DNA of 34,025 nt from Saccharospirillum impatiens DSM 12546 (GTDB taxonomy: Bacteria > Pseudomonadota > Gammaproteobacteria > Pseudomonadales > Natronospirillaceae): the NCBI RefSeq assembly GCF_000423605.1, contig NZ_AUIH01000043.1, positions 1 to 34,025 on the forward strand, written 5' to 3'. The translations under genes and the position numbers were made by a program. Shown here one piece after another: positions 7,763 through 16,006 of the stretch. The first letter of the stretch is position 1, and the number at the start of each line of letters is the position of its first letter. The notes beneath the pieces are model-generated. The model was not told the DNA's origin and did not search any database. It saw only the letters and a program-made list of their open reading frames with translations.

Positions 7763-9328
7763 TTACTGCAGGGCAATGGTAGCCACAACCGTCACCTCAA
7801 CACAGTTGCGCCCCGCGTTCTTTGCTCGGTACAACGCCTGGTCGGCCTGTAGAACCAGTTCTGCCGGGCTGAGCCTGTTCTCGCTATCGGTTAGGGCGAT
7901 GCCCAGGCTGGCGGTCACCGGCGTCTGTTGCGCGATGGATTTCCGTAGCCGCTCGGCCATCACCAGAGCGCCGGCTGTATCTGTTCCTGGCAGTATGAGG
8001 GCAAACTCTTCCCCGCCGTAACGTGCCACTCTGTCACCTTGCCGGATCAGGCCCTCGGCACATCGGGCCACTGCTTTGAGCACTTCGTCTCCGGCCTGAT
8101 GCCCCCGGGTGTCATTCAGGCCTTTAAAGTGGTCCAGGTCGAACAGGATTAACGCCAGGCTGGTTTCTGCCTGTGTATTCTCTGCAACCGCCAACTGCAG
8201 TTGTTCATCAAAGCTGCTTCGGTTCAGTACGCCGGTTAAGCCATCCAACTCAGCCCGTTCGCGCAAGAGTGTCTCGGCAATGACTTGTTGGGTTTCATCC
8301 TGAATCAGGATCAGGTAGCCCAGATGCATTTGATTCTGCTCCAGCCAGCTCAGTTGCACACGAAAATGCGTGCGATTGTCCGGAGACCACATTTGCCATT
8401 GGCCGTGCACTTTTAGCGCCTCCAATACGGCACCGAAGCCGGGCAGTTCCTGATAAATCGAATCGATCGTCTGGCCGGTTTTTAACTGAGCCAGTCGCGG
8501 GAACATGCGCTGCGCGGCGGCATTGCAATCGAGCAGCCGGCGGCTGTGGTCGACGATGATGCAGCCGGAGGGTATCGCCCCAAACACCGTACGCATCACA
8601 ATGGGCTCCAGTCCCAGCAAGCCCCAGTTAAGCACGCCAAACCCCAGCACCAGGGCGCTGGGCACAAAGGCAATGGGAACGGTATCCAGTTGAATCGATA
8701 CGGGGGCAAGGTCCCCTACCAGGGCAAATACCCAGGGCAGTGCAAGGCCAATGAACACGGCAATGGCCTGGGCCCTGAACAAGCCGTGTACCAGGACCGC
8801 ACGCCGCGCCACCAGCGTTAGAGCGATTGCCGAAACGAGGAAGTAGAAGGCGTCAAACAGATGGTAAAACAAGCCCGGCGTAAAACTGACCCCGGCGATG
8901 CCACTTACCTGCGTGAAAGCGATGTCCCGGTAATAGAGTTCATGCCAGGAGCTGGACCCATGCAGGATCGTGATCAGGAGTGAAAACCCGAAACAGCCGA
9001 TCAGTGCCGCTCTCAGCCAGGGTTTCTGGAACGGAAAATCAACAAACCGGCCCACTACCAGCAAGATCAAAGACGGCAAAAAGGGAATGCTCAGATACTG
9101 GATACGGCTCCAGAACCAGGCCTCACTCAAGTCGGTGGCGAGCGATTCAAACGCCAGTGCCAGGCTGTAGTTGGCCATTGCCAACAACAACAATATAAAG
9201 CTGACATTCCGACGGCGCTCGGCCCTCTGCCCGGTAAAAGCGGCCAGAAGCACCAGCAACGCTGTGGCGATCAGATTGGTGATGGCAAACCAGTGCATGA
9301 CAGACAGGGGCTGTAGATTTGACAGCAT
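7763..9328 (-). CDS. Membrane diguanylate cyclase (7TM - PAS-like - GGDEF)
   Basis: The 521-aa protein makes c-di-GMP from two GTP. Residues 10-235 form seven hydrophobic segments resembling the 7TM histidine-kinase N-terminal sensor domain (HisKA_7TM). Residues about 245-350 are PAS-like, starting IPSGCIIVDHSRRLLDCNAAA. Residues 360-515 are the GGDEF domain, with DGLTGVLNRSSFDEQL, FDLDHFKGLNDTRGHQAGDE and an active-site GGEEF near residue 436. RQGD stands five residues before it, so the product-inhibition I-site appears intact. The signal sensed by the membrane part is unknown. The ATG at 9328 has only a weak Shine-Dalgarno; an internal ATG at MHWF ten codons in is an alternative. Confidence 0.9.
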   Translation of the reverse strand: MLSNLQPLSVMHWFAITNLIATALLVLLAAFTGQRAERRRNVSFILLLLAMANYSLALAFESLATDLSEAWFWSRIQYLSIPFLPSLILLVVGRFVDFPFQKPWLRAALIGCFGFSLLITILHGSSSWHELYYRDIAFTQVSGIAGVSFTPGLFYHLFDAFYFLVSAIALTLVARRAVLVHGLFRAQAIAVFIGLALPWVFALVGDLAPVSIQLDTVPIAFVPSALVLGFGVLNWGLLGLEPIVMRTVFGAIPSGCIIVDHSRRLLDCNAAAQRMFPRLAQLKTGQTIDSIYQELPGFGAVLEALKVHGQWQMWSPDNRTHFRVQLSWLEQNQMHLGYLILIQDETQQVIAETLLRERAELDGLTGVLNRSSFDEQLQLAVAENTQAETSLALILFDLDHFKGLNDTRGHQAGDEVLKAVARCAEGLIRQGDRVARYGGEEFALILPGTDTAGALVMAERLRKSIAQQTPVTASLGIALTDSENRLSPAELVLQADQALYRAKNAGRNCVEVTVVATIALQ

Positions 9329-9470
9329 TTAATCATGCCCCGGGCAAAAAGCCCATACACGGAAACGGGACGTTGCGATGCAACATATAGCCTGACGGAA
9401 CCGTTTAACGCCATTGCGAAAAACCGGCAGCGATCTGCGTTTTGCTGCCGGGCAAGAAATCCGCTCTGCG

Positions 9471-9653
9471 TTAGCGTACTTCCCGGGCTTTTACACTGTT
9501 GTACCGGGAAATGGCGTTATGGGCGAAAAGGAAGAGTGCCAGCACACTCAACCAGACACTCAGGCTGCCCCCGTTGCTACCGCCTTTATTTTCCGATTCA
9601 CCGGGTGCTTCGGTAATCTGAACCAGGTACCCGGCCTGGCTGACCCTCAGCAT
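9471..9653 (-). pseudogene. Orphan GlyGly-CTERM tail (relic of an exported protein)
   Basis: The short frame encodes GYLVQITEAPGESENKGGSN, GGSLSVWLSVLALFLF and a basic tail. The order Gly/Ser-rich motif, single hydrophobic helix, basic end is that of the GlyGly-CTERM sorting signal cut by rhombosortase on secreted proteases and similar proteins. There is no exported domain in front of it: a TGA lies six codons upstream of the ATG, and no ribosome binding site is visible. The best reading is the surviving 3' end of a lost gene. A very small expressed membrane peptide remains possible. Confidence 0.4.
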
Positions 9654-9786
9654 ACGCCAGTGCTTTAATCACGGCCTAATGCCTATTGTGCGCTTGTGTC
9701 GAAAGCTGAACGTGCGGGGACGCAGTGGGTTACTGGGGTTGTGGTTAAACGGATAGGCTGACCAGAATCGCGCGAATTATCCTGAC

Positions 9787-10062
9787 TCACTTTATCGAGT
9801 CACTGCCCTGCTTAGCTCCATCTTGAATGGCGGAATCAAGTCCGGCTATTTGCTCGATAAGCCACTCAACAGAGAGTTCACCGGCGTCCACTTGAATGGC
9901 ACGCACGCGGCCAGGCTCTACGATAACAACCGCAAAGGGCTCTGCGGTACCATTGAGCCAGAAAAAATCGGGCTGCTCGATGCAGACTGTGTTAACACGA
10001 AACAGGGGGATCAGGGCTATATTCCCCACTCGCGTTGTTTTTCCCACCTGGAGGTCACTCAT
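9787..10062 (-). CDS. Short GerW-like protein (91 aa)
   Basis: The ATG overlaps the DUF2953 stop by four bases (ATGA), so it is translated as the third gene of the operon. The pattern TTRVGNIALIPLFRV, followed after a spacer by PFAVVIVEPGRVRAIQVDAG, parallels GEPITHEGSTIIPLVSVGFG and PVAVIIIDKDGVRLESIKGG of the GerW-family protein encoded two genes earlier. This suggests a shortened, diverged paralogue that has lost the Gly-rich central loop. A C-terminal helix (LSVEWLIEQIAGLDSAIQDG) is added. There is no signal peptide. Function is unknown; the paralogy is my inference from alignment by eye. Confidence 0.65.
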   Translation of the reverse strand: MSDLQVGKTTRVGNIALIPLFRVNTVCIEQPDFFWLNGTAEPFAVVIVEPGRVRAIQVDAGELSVEWLIEQIAGLDSAIQDGAKQGSDSIK

Positions 10063-10652
10063 TTGGCCCCCCTTCTAAAGGCGCGAAAAGCGCGCAGCGT
10101 GTTCAGCGAAAACACAAAGCCAAGCACCAGCGCCACCAATTGCAGTGGCACTACCTGAATACGACCATCGCTTTGGAATTCCAGCACTTCGTCATAAAAG
10201 TCGGGCTCGATGTACACACGGGTTGCTTTAGCTTGCGCCAACAGCACGCTCAACGGGCCGATGACACCCCACAAACGTCCGGTAACGGCGGCATCGCCCA
10301 GCCCCAGCCTGGCATTCAGGTTCAGGTTATGGATGTGTATCGCCGCCAGCAACCGCTTTACGAGGCCGAGCAAACGGCTGGCAAACCCTTCTACTGAGAA
10401 CGCGGCTAATGGTGAGCCCCTGCGTCGCTTCGCCCGCTGTTTATCGGACTTCCTGGCTTTTGCCCTGGTTTTGGCATCAGACTCGGGTTTACCTGTGATA
10501 CGCACCCGAACCAGACCAAACAGCCACCTGATGTGGCTGTCAGCCTCGCACTGTTCGCGATCGAGTTGAACGGTGAATGTCCATTCCAGCGGCACGGCCA
10601 ACAACGCCACAAGAACGAGCACTATTGCCAGTAACACCCAGACGAAGAACAT
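10059..10652 (-). CDS. DUF2953 membrane-anchored protein (YtfI-like)
   Basis: The 197-aa protein has one N-terminal transmembrane helix (FVWVLLAIVLVLVALLAVPL). A beta-rich region follows with the family signature WTFTVQLDREQC and IRWLFGLVRVRI, then a basic linker (about residues 60-85), a helical region (FASRLLGLVKRLLAAIHIHN) and strands ending at a second hydrophobic stretch (LQLVALVLGFVFSLNTLRA). DUF2953 proteins are encoded next to YtfJ/GerW in spore formers, and that pairing is kept here. AAGGA stands seven bases before the ATG. It starts 11 bases after the GerW gene and overlaps the small downstream gene. Molecular function is not established. Confidence 0.75.
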   Translation of the reverse strand: MFFVWVLLAIVLVLVALLAVPLEWTFTVQLDREQCEADSHIRWLFGLVRVRITGKPESDAKTRAKARKSDKQRAKRRRGSPLAAFSVEGFASRLLGLVKRLLAAIHIHNLNLNARLGLGDAAVTGRLWGVIGPLSVLLAQAKATRVYIEPDFYDEVLEFQSDGRIQVVPLQLVALVLGFVFSLNTLRAFRAFRRGAK

Positions 10653-10663
10653 GGCTCAGTCCT

Positions 10664-11092
10664 TCAGTCGGTGGCGTTGCTACCGCTGCTTTTGGCTTGG
10701 GAGGAAGCCTTTGTTTTTGTCTTGCCGGTAGCTGCTTCGTTGGATGCAGCCTTGTTGGTTGCGGCCTTGCCGACCACATCAACCACTTTTTCCATCACTG
10801 AGGTTGCGCCGCCTTTAATGGACTCCAGCCGAACACCGTCTTTGTCGATGATAATCACGGCAACCGGTTTCACACCGCCGCCACCGCCGGTGCCCATACC
10901 AGAACCTTCTCCGGCATCACCGGTACCCGGGTTGCCGGTACCGCCGCCGGCACCAAAACCGAAGCCCACGCTCACCAGTGGGATGATAGTACTGCCTTCG
11001 TGGGTAATGGGTTCGCCCACCACGGTTTTGGTGTTGAGTAGGCGTTCAATTTCACCCATGGATGTTTTAACCAGATCTTCTACCTGTTTCAT
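10664..11092 (-). CDS. GerW family protein (YtfJ-like)
   Basis: The start is the ATG at 11092 (GGAG six bases upstream); an upstream in-frame start at 11128 lacks support. The 142-aa protein shows the GerW family plan: helix MKQVEDLVKTSMGEIERLLN, then VVGEPITHEGSTIIPLVSVG, FGFGAGGG followed by a Gly-rich loop, then KPVAVIIIDKDGVRLESI and a C-terminal low-complexity Ala/Lys/Thr tail. In Bacillus the family is linked to spore germination, but members are common in non-spore-formers, where the role is unknown. It is the first gene of a three-gene minus-strand operon with DUF2953 and a mini-GerW. Confidence 0.85.
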   Translation of the reverse strand: MKQVEDLVKTSMGEIERLLNTKTVVGEPITHEGSTIIPLVSVGFGFGAGGGTGNPGTGDAGEGSGMGTGGGGGVKPVAVIIIDKDGVRLESIKGGATSVMEKVVDVVGKAATNKAASNEAATGKTKTKASSQAKSSGSNATD

Positions 11093-11521
11093 ACTGTGCT
11101 CCGTGCGTTGTTGTCGACCCGTTTTCATTTGGCAAACCCATTGAAGGGAATGCTCTCAAGCCAGGTCACGCCACTGCCAGATTGCCGCCATCCTTCGATG
11201 CGGTCTGAACAGTCAGATAAGCGTACAACGCCTGAACCTACCTATTGAGTATGGGCATGGAATGGACCTGTGTCCTGTGACGGAAGTCACTTTACGCAAA
11301 TGGTTTTTTACCCTTCTTCTTTGCTTCAACAGTACCTGAAGTTTCATTGCGAATGTGACATTCCAGTCAGTCACGCTAGCCAGCGCACAGGCAGGTAAAC
11401 AATACCCTGGAAAACTGACAAAGTGGGTTAGCGCACAGTACTGCCCAACCAGGCCGATCACTGTGGCAATTCCTGACACGCCAACACTTTTTGGCAAGCA
11501 GGATACCGTGTGAGGTTTATT
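11093..11521. other. Divergent intergenic region, 429 bp
   Basis: It separates the GerW operon (minus) from the 60-aa/CsbD pair (plus) and must contain both promoters. A CRP-like box is present at 11276-11291. No additional coding sequence was accepted: the 146-aa minus frame at 11213-11653 overlaps the 60-aa gene and is Cys/His/Arg-rich in an uneven way. Confidence 0.5.
11276..11291. promoter_or_regulatory. CRP/Vfr-like binding site
   Basis: TGTGA-CGGAAG-TCACT matches nine of the ten conserved positions of the CRP consensus (TGTGA, six bases, TCACA). It lies in the divergent region about 230 bases before the 60-aa gene and about 185 bases before the GerW gene. Nearby promoter elements could not be fixed. 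Confidence 0.4.
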
Positions 11522-11704
11522 ATGAATAAGACTCAACCCCTGAACCAATCTACTCAAAAGCCTGATTTGACCAAGGCCCAGCCCAAGGCTGGAAATGCAC
11601 CTCTCAACAAGGAACAAGCGGACGCAAAACGCACGGAAAATCCGGCAACGCATGGTTCACATGCATCCGACAAAGGCAGTACTCAACAGAAGAGTCGGCC
11701 ATAG
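11522..11704 (+). CDS. Small hydrophilic protein (60 aa), coupled to CsbD
   Basis: The ATG at 11522 is preceded by a GAGG-type ribosome binding site. The product (starting MNKTQPLNQSTQKPDLTKAQ, later NKEQADAKRTENPATHGSHA) is rich in Lys, Gln, Asn, Thr and Pro, lacks hydrophobic segments and is likely disordered. Such a composition recalls small stress or hydrophilin-like proteins. Its TAG stop shares a base with the GTG start of the CsbD gene, so the two are probably translationally coupled. The family was not recognised. Confidence 0.6.
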   Translation: MNKTQPLNQSTQKPDLTKAQPKAGNAPLNKEQADAKRTENPATHGSHASDKGSTQQKSRP

Positions 11705-11916
11705 TGGCCTGGCCAGGCAGCGATGTTTTCAAAGGACAATGGAAGCAACACACCGGATCTGCGAAAATAACCTGGGGTAAGCTGACCGATGATGAAATCA
11801 TGAAATCGGAAGGCGAACAGGAAAAGCTGTGTGGTATCATCCAGGAGCGTTATGGCATTACCCGTGATGAAGCAAACCGACAGTTCAATGAGTTCAGGAA
11901 GAACTTGAAGCACTAA
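11704..11916 (+). CDS. CsbD family stress protein
   Basis: The 70-aa protein matches CsbD: FKGQWKQHTGSAKITWGKLT, DDEIMKSEGEQEKLCGIIQE, RYGITRDEANRQFNEF. CsbD proteins are small, hydrophilic helical proteins induced by general stress or starvation; their molecular role is unclear. The GTG start at 11704 overlaps the stop of the upstream 60-aa gene by one base, arguing for translation by re-initiation. The family usually begins with MNWDxIEGxW; here the start reads MAWPGSDVFKGQW, which fits the domain boundary. Confidence 0.85.
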   Translation: MAWPGSDVFKGQWKQHTGSAKITWGKLTDDEIMKSEGEQEKLCGIIQERYGITRDEANRQFNEFRKNLKH

Positions 11917-11924
11917 CGTTGACG

Positions 11925-11959
11925 TACCGGTAATCGCAAAAAAAATCGGTTACCGGGTA
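11925..11959. terminator. Hairpin between convergent genes (possible terminator)
   Basis: TACCGGTAATCG and CGGTTACCGGGTA form a stem around an A-rich loop, nine bases after the CsbD stop and before the convergent helicase gene. No T run follows on either strand, so intrinsic termination is uncertain. Confidence 0.3.
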
Positions 11960-12035
11960 TCCCGCCTCAACTCTTCTCTATGATTCAGTGCTTTCAGTAG
12001 CAGAGAATAATAGATACCAGTAACACCTTTGCATC

Positions 12036-15000
12036 CTACCCAAACAAAGCCAGCAACTCATCACCACTGCCAGGTAACCCGACCTGATTGCTCTGTTCAA
12101 ATAAGGTGTCTGCCAGTGCCTGTTTATCCCGTTGCATTGCCTGTATTTTTTCTTCTACAGTGCCAGCGGCGACCAGTTTGTAAACAAACACAGGCTTGTT
12201 TTGCCCGATACGGTAAGCCCGGTCGGTTGCCTGGTTCTCCACCGCCGGGTTCCACCAGGGGTCAACGTGGATGACAGTGTCGGCTGCGGTCAGATTCAAG
12301 CCCGCGCCACCGGCTTTCAGGCTGATCAGAAAGACCGGAGCCGGGCCCTCCTGAAAAGCAGAGATGGCAGCTTCTCGGTGGCGTGTCCGTCCCGTCAGTT
12401 TGACGGCTTGAATGCCCTGTGCTGTGAGCATTTTGTCGATCAGATCGAGCATGGTTGTGAACTGGGAAAACAACAGTATTTTGCGCCCCTCTTCCACCAT
12501 TTCCGGCACGTTGTCGGTCAGCCAGCTCATTTTGGCCGACTGTTCAATACCGGCTGCTTTGCTGGGCTTGACCAGACGCGGGTCGATGCAGGCCTGGCGC
12601 AGTTTGAGCAGCGCATCCAGAAATTCGATACGGCTTTTGGCCAGGCCTTTCGCCTTTATCAACTGACGAACGCGTTTTTCCATGCTGACGCGAATGCTTT
12701 CATACAACGCTTGCTGCTTCCCTTCCAGATGCACGGTTTGCTGGATATTGGTTTTAGCCGGCAGTTCGCTGACAACTTCAACTTTGGTACGTCGCAACAT
12801 AAAGGGCGCCATGCGCTGAGACAGCTCCAGCGCCCGCTCTGCATTGCCACTGTGCTCTATGGGTTGCCGGTAGTGCGTGTTAAAATGATGGTCATCACCC
12901 AACAGCCCCGGTAGTACATAGTCGGTAATGGACCAGAGCTCACCCAGATGATTTTCCAATGGTGTGCCAGTCAGACACAGGCGCATATCGGCAGGCAGCA
13001 GTTTGACCCTGCGGGTGGTTTTGGCGTGACGATTTTTGATGTTTTGCGCTTCGTCCAGCACGCAAACATCGAAGGCGGCGTCACTGTAAACATCAAAGTC
13101 GCGCTGAATGAGTGCGTAGGTTGTTACCACCAGATCATAGTCGGCCATGGACGCGAATTGCGTTTTGCGTTCCGGGCCATGTAACACCAGGCATCGCAAG
13201 TTCGGGGTAAACCGCTCCGCTTCTTTTTGCCAGTTCCAGATCAGCGAGGTAGGCGCAACAATCAGGGCGCCGCGTGTCAGTTTTCGACCGGCTTTTAGCC
13301 GCTGCAAAAACGCCAGCGTTTGCAGGGTTTTGCCCAGACCCATATCGTCGGCCAGAATGCCGCCAAAGCCGTAACGATGCAGAAACATCAACCAGTTCAG
13401 GCCTTGTTGCTGGTAATCTCTCAGGTCGGCTTTCAGGTGTTTTGCAGGGGCGATGGTTTGCACACCCCGGAAGTTTTTCAGCTCCCGCCGCAGCTTTTTG
13501 AGTGCCGGTGCCTTTTGAACATTGATGTCTTCTATACCGTCAAGGTCTGTCGCCTTGAAACCTGGCAATCGAGCAGGCTTGCCGAGGCCGCTTCCCTGAT
13601 ACAATTCGCGCAACAGACCCAGCATGGGCTTGAGCGGCTGCATGTCCAGAGTGCGCCAGTGTTGATCTTCACCCTGCATGGCCAGGGTATCCAGCGTGTT
13701 GGCTTCCAGCCACCGGGACAGCAGTGTTTCGGTATCCAGTTCGGTCCCTTCGAGATGCAGGTTCAGTTTTAAATCGAACCAGCCATGCCCGGCGTCTGAC
13801 GCGTCGGCACTTAACCGGGCGATGCCTTGCTCTATCTGGTAGCTGGGGTCGATATCCAACTGCCAGCCTTCCTCTTCGGTCAGTTTGGTCAGCGCCGACA
13901 ATAGCTGATTCCAGGCCAGTACATGACGCGCTGGTTGCACTTCGCCAGGTACCCAGCGCTCACCGACGTCATCGCCATAGTGGTAGGGTACAAGCAACAT
14001 CTGTCGTAATTGCTCTACCCAGCGCGCCTCACCGGCCCAGTCACGCTCCAGCCGAATATATCCGCTGCCTGTGGTGACCAGTTCTTCTTCAACAGGGTTA
14101 CTGGCGCTGGCACGCGCCTGATCGTATTCGGGTGTAAACCACAGGTCACCGTAGCGTACCTGGAACTGCAACGCGGGCAGCAAGCCAGCACCGGGTGTGG
14201 CCACCCCGACAAACCTCATGACGGGCGTTGCCTCCTGTAACAGAGTCAGGTCTTCCAGGGGATCCTGTTCAGCGACCGACTCACCCAGGTAATAGCTCAG
14301 ATGCACCGACAAATCGTCCTTCAGAGCTTTTGATACCGGTGGCATGCGTTGAATCATGGCCAGTTGTTCGGGATTCAACCGGGTATCGGCCGGGCCAAAG
14401 GTATTTCCGATTTGGTACAGAGGCGGTACCAGCCAATCATGGAGCTGCCAGCCAGCACCGGGTTCCGGTGATAACCGGGCGATCAGCTTCTGGCCTTTCC
14501 CCTCTGGCTGCCAGTCAAACATCAGCGTACTGGGAGTGCCCCAGTTCAGGGGTTCAAAGCTGTCCATGTCTTGTGCCCGGCCGCTGCGCAGTGCCCATTC
14601 CATTATCTGCCGACCGAGTGCGCCCCGGGCCTGATAGATATCGAGGCTTCGGCGTCCATCAAACTCAACTGTTCGCCGCGCATTTTGAACCAGTGAGATA
14701 AGCTCCTGATCTGCCGCCCCCAGGGTGTGTGAACGATCAGCGGCGTGGGGTGATACCTCCTGCATTCTTCCCCACTCACCGTTTTGCTTGCGGTATCGCT
14801 GCACCAGCCTCAGCGTTACGGCATTGCCGGTCATGCGCAGCAAATACACCAGATGCCAGCTTTGCGCCGGCATGGTCACTGATGAAGGCGCAAGCGTTGC
14901 CCGAAAAGCGTTTGACCAATCAACCGGTGTTTGCACCGCTACCGCAGACGCTGATTGCGTGCCGAAGCCAGACTCGTCGAGTAGCGCACACATCACAGCT

Positions 15001-15290
15001 ACGCTGTGTTTGCAGTCGAATTCATAGGGGCAGGAGCAAAAGCCTTCGACCGATGTAAACTCCACATCCACGTTCACAGTGACGTCATAAGCTATATTGC
15101 TGCTGCCTAGTACGGTGGCGTAGTAGTCAGTACCAGTGCCAAAGCCAATGTAATTCTGCTCGATCGGCCCGACCTTGCCTTCAGCCCACAGGCCTTTACC
15201 CCGTTGCACCAACGCTGAACGGAATTCGGAGGTCAGGGCTTTTTTCAGCAGCGTTTGTTCGGAGCGGGTCAGGCTTGCAGCGTTCAGCAT
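12036..15290 (-). CDS. SNF2-family helicase with SWIM zinc finger
   Basis: The start is taken as the ATG at 15290 (1084 aa); the frame is open to a TTG at 15359, and neither has a clear ribosome binding site. A SWIM finger C85-x-C87-x5-C93-x-H95 (FCSCPYEFDCKH) near the N-terminus suggests nucleic-acid or protein binding. A long middle region follows. The SNF2 motor has DDMGLGKTLQTLAFL (Walker A, about residue 649), VLDEAQNIKN (Walker B, DEAQ, about 745), SLKAGGAGLNLTAADTVIHV and DPWWNPAVENQATDRAYRIG (motifs V-VI). The family remodels protein-DNA complexes using ATP. This SWIM-SNF2 arrangement is common in bacteria and is distinct from RapA. It stands alone. Confidence 0.92.
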   Translation of the reverse strand: MLNAASLTRSEQTLLKKALTSEFRSALVQRGKGLWAEGKVGPIEQNYIGFGTGTDYYATVLGSSNIAYDVTVNVDVEFTSVEGFCSCPYEFDCKHSVAVMCALLDESGFGTQSASAVAVQTPVDWSNAFRATLAPSSVTMPAQSWHLVYLLRMTGNAVTLRLVQRYRKQNGEWGRMQEVSPHAADRSHTLGAADQELISLVQNARRTVEFDGRRSLDIYQARGALGRQIMEWALRSGRAQDMDSFEPLNWGTPSTLMFDWQPEGKGQKLIARLSPEPGAGWQLHDWLVPPLYQIGNTFGPADTRLNPEQLAMIQRMPPVSKALKDDLSVHLSYYLGESVAEQDPLEDLTLLQEATPVMRFVGVATPGAGLLPALQFQVRYGDLWFTPEYDQARASASNPVEEELVTTGSGYIRLERDWAGEARWVEQLRQMLLVPYHYGDDVGERWVPGEVQPARHVLAWNQLLSALTKLTEEEGWQLDIDPSYQIEQGIARLSADASDAGHGWFDLKLNLHLEGTELDTETLLSRWLEANTLDTLAMQGEDQHWRTLDMQPLKPMLGLLRELYQGSGLGKPARLPGFKATDLDGIEDINVQKAPALKKLRRELKNFRGVQTIAPAKHLKADLRDYQQQGLNWLMFLHRYGFGGILADDMGLGKTLQTLAFLQRLKAGRKLTRGALIVAPTSLIWNWQKEAERFTPNLRCLVLHGPERKTQFASMADYDLVVTTYALIQRDFDVYSDAAFDVCVLDEAQNIKNRHAKTTRRVKLLPADMRLCLTGTPLENHLGELWSITDYVLPGLLGDDHHFNTHYRQPIEHSGNAERALELSQRMAPFMLRRTKVEVVSELPAKTNIQQTVHLEGKQQALYESIRVSMEKRVRQLIKAKGLAKSRIEFLDALLKLRQACIDPRLVKPSKAAGIEQSAKMSWLTDNVPEMVEEGRKILLFSQFTTMLDLIDKMLTAQGIQAVKLTGRTRHREAAISAFQEGPAPVFLISLKAGGAGLNLTAADTVIHVDPWWNPAVENQATDRAYRIGQNKPVFVYKLVAAGTVEEKIQAMQRDKQALADTLFEQSNQVGLPGSGDELLALFG

Positions 15291-15403
15291 GGCAGGTTTG
15301 GCTTCAGGCAATTGATTGATAGTGGGGGGTTGGGGCAAGTGCGCGCCGTAGCGTACCAACCCGTTATTTTACGGTCCACGAGGTAAACAACCTACTACAC
15401 CGT

Positions 15404-15997
15404 TCAGGAGCGCTCCAACAGCTGTTCTATGTCATCGGTAAAATCTGAAATCGGCTGGTTACTTTTCATCAAAACCTGAGCGTTGCCTTGCCCATCGAAC
15501 CCATAGATTGCAGAACTGTGCGACACCGCATAATTACCTTTGGCGTCAGCTTCTCCATACCCATAGGTGGCTCTCATTCGCTTCACCAGATCAGACAATT
15601 GAGCCTGAGTACCGGTGAGCCCGGTGAACTGGGGGCCGAAAAAACCGGTATAGGCGTTGAGTTTTTCGGGGGTATCGCGGTCGGGGTCGACACTGATAAA
15701 CAACACTTGAACGTCATCCTGTTCGGCAACCGGTAACGCCTCTATGGCGCTCGATAAGCCTTGCAGCGTGCCCGGGCAAATATCCGGACAATTCATGTAG
15801 CCAAAAAACACCAGACTGGCTTTTCCCGCATAAGCCTGTTCGGTCACCGCTTCTCCGGCGTCCGAGATCAGTTCGAATTCAAGATCCGGCATCACCCCTT
15901 CAATGTTCGACCCTTTCCAGGCAGCGTCGCTACCACCACAGCCTGATAGCAGCAGCGTCAACGCAGCCGATAAAGCGAGTCGCTTGATGTTCCTCAC
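15404..15997 (-). CDS. SCO1/SenC/PrrC family copper-binding lipoprotein
   Basis: The GTG start at 15997 has AGGGG six bases upstream. The 197-aa protein has a lipoprotein signal (LALSAALTLLLSGC) and a thioredoxin-like fold. The Sco copper site is complete: the Cys pair in FFGYMNCPDICPG and the distal His in NYAVSHSSAIYGF. SVDPDRDTPEKLNAY is also typical. Sco proteins deliver copper or reduce the Cu-A site of cytochrome c oxidase subunit II in the periplasm. The gene starts nine bases after the CtaG-like gene stops, so the two form an operon for oxidase assembly. No oxidase subunits are in the window. Confidence 0.92.
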   Translation of the reverse strand: MRNIKRLALSAALTLLLSGCGGSDAAWKGSNIEGVMPDLEFELISDAGEAVTEQAYAGKASLVFFGYMNCPDICPGTLQGLSSAIEALPVAEQDDVQVLFISVDPDRDTPEKLNAYTGFFGPQFTGLTGTQAQLSDLVKRMRATYGYGEADAKGNYAVSHSSAIYGFDGQGNAQVLMKSNQPISDFTDDIEQLLERS

Positions 15998-16006
15998 GAT
16001 ATACCC

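Noticed and set aside
11213-11653. 146-aa minus-strand ORF in the GerW/CsbD divergent region
   Set aside because: It overlaps the better supported 60-aa gene and the CRP-like box, and has no ribosome binding site or recognisable domain.
13320-13772. 150-aa plus-strand frame opposite the SNF2 helicase
   Set aside because: It is the antisense shadow of a strongly conserved helicase region and has a Gln/Cys-rich, unnatural composition.
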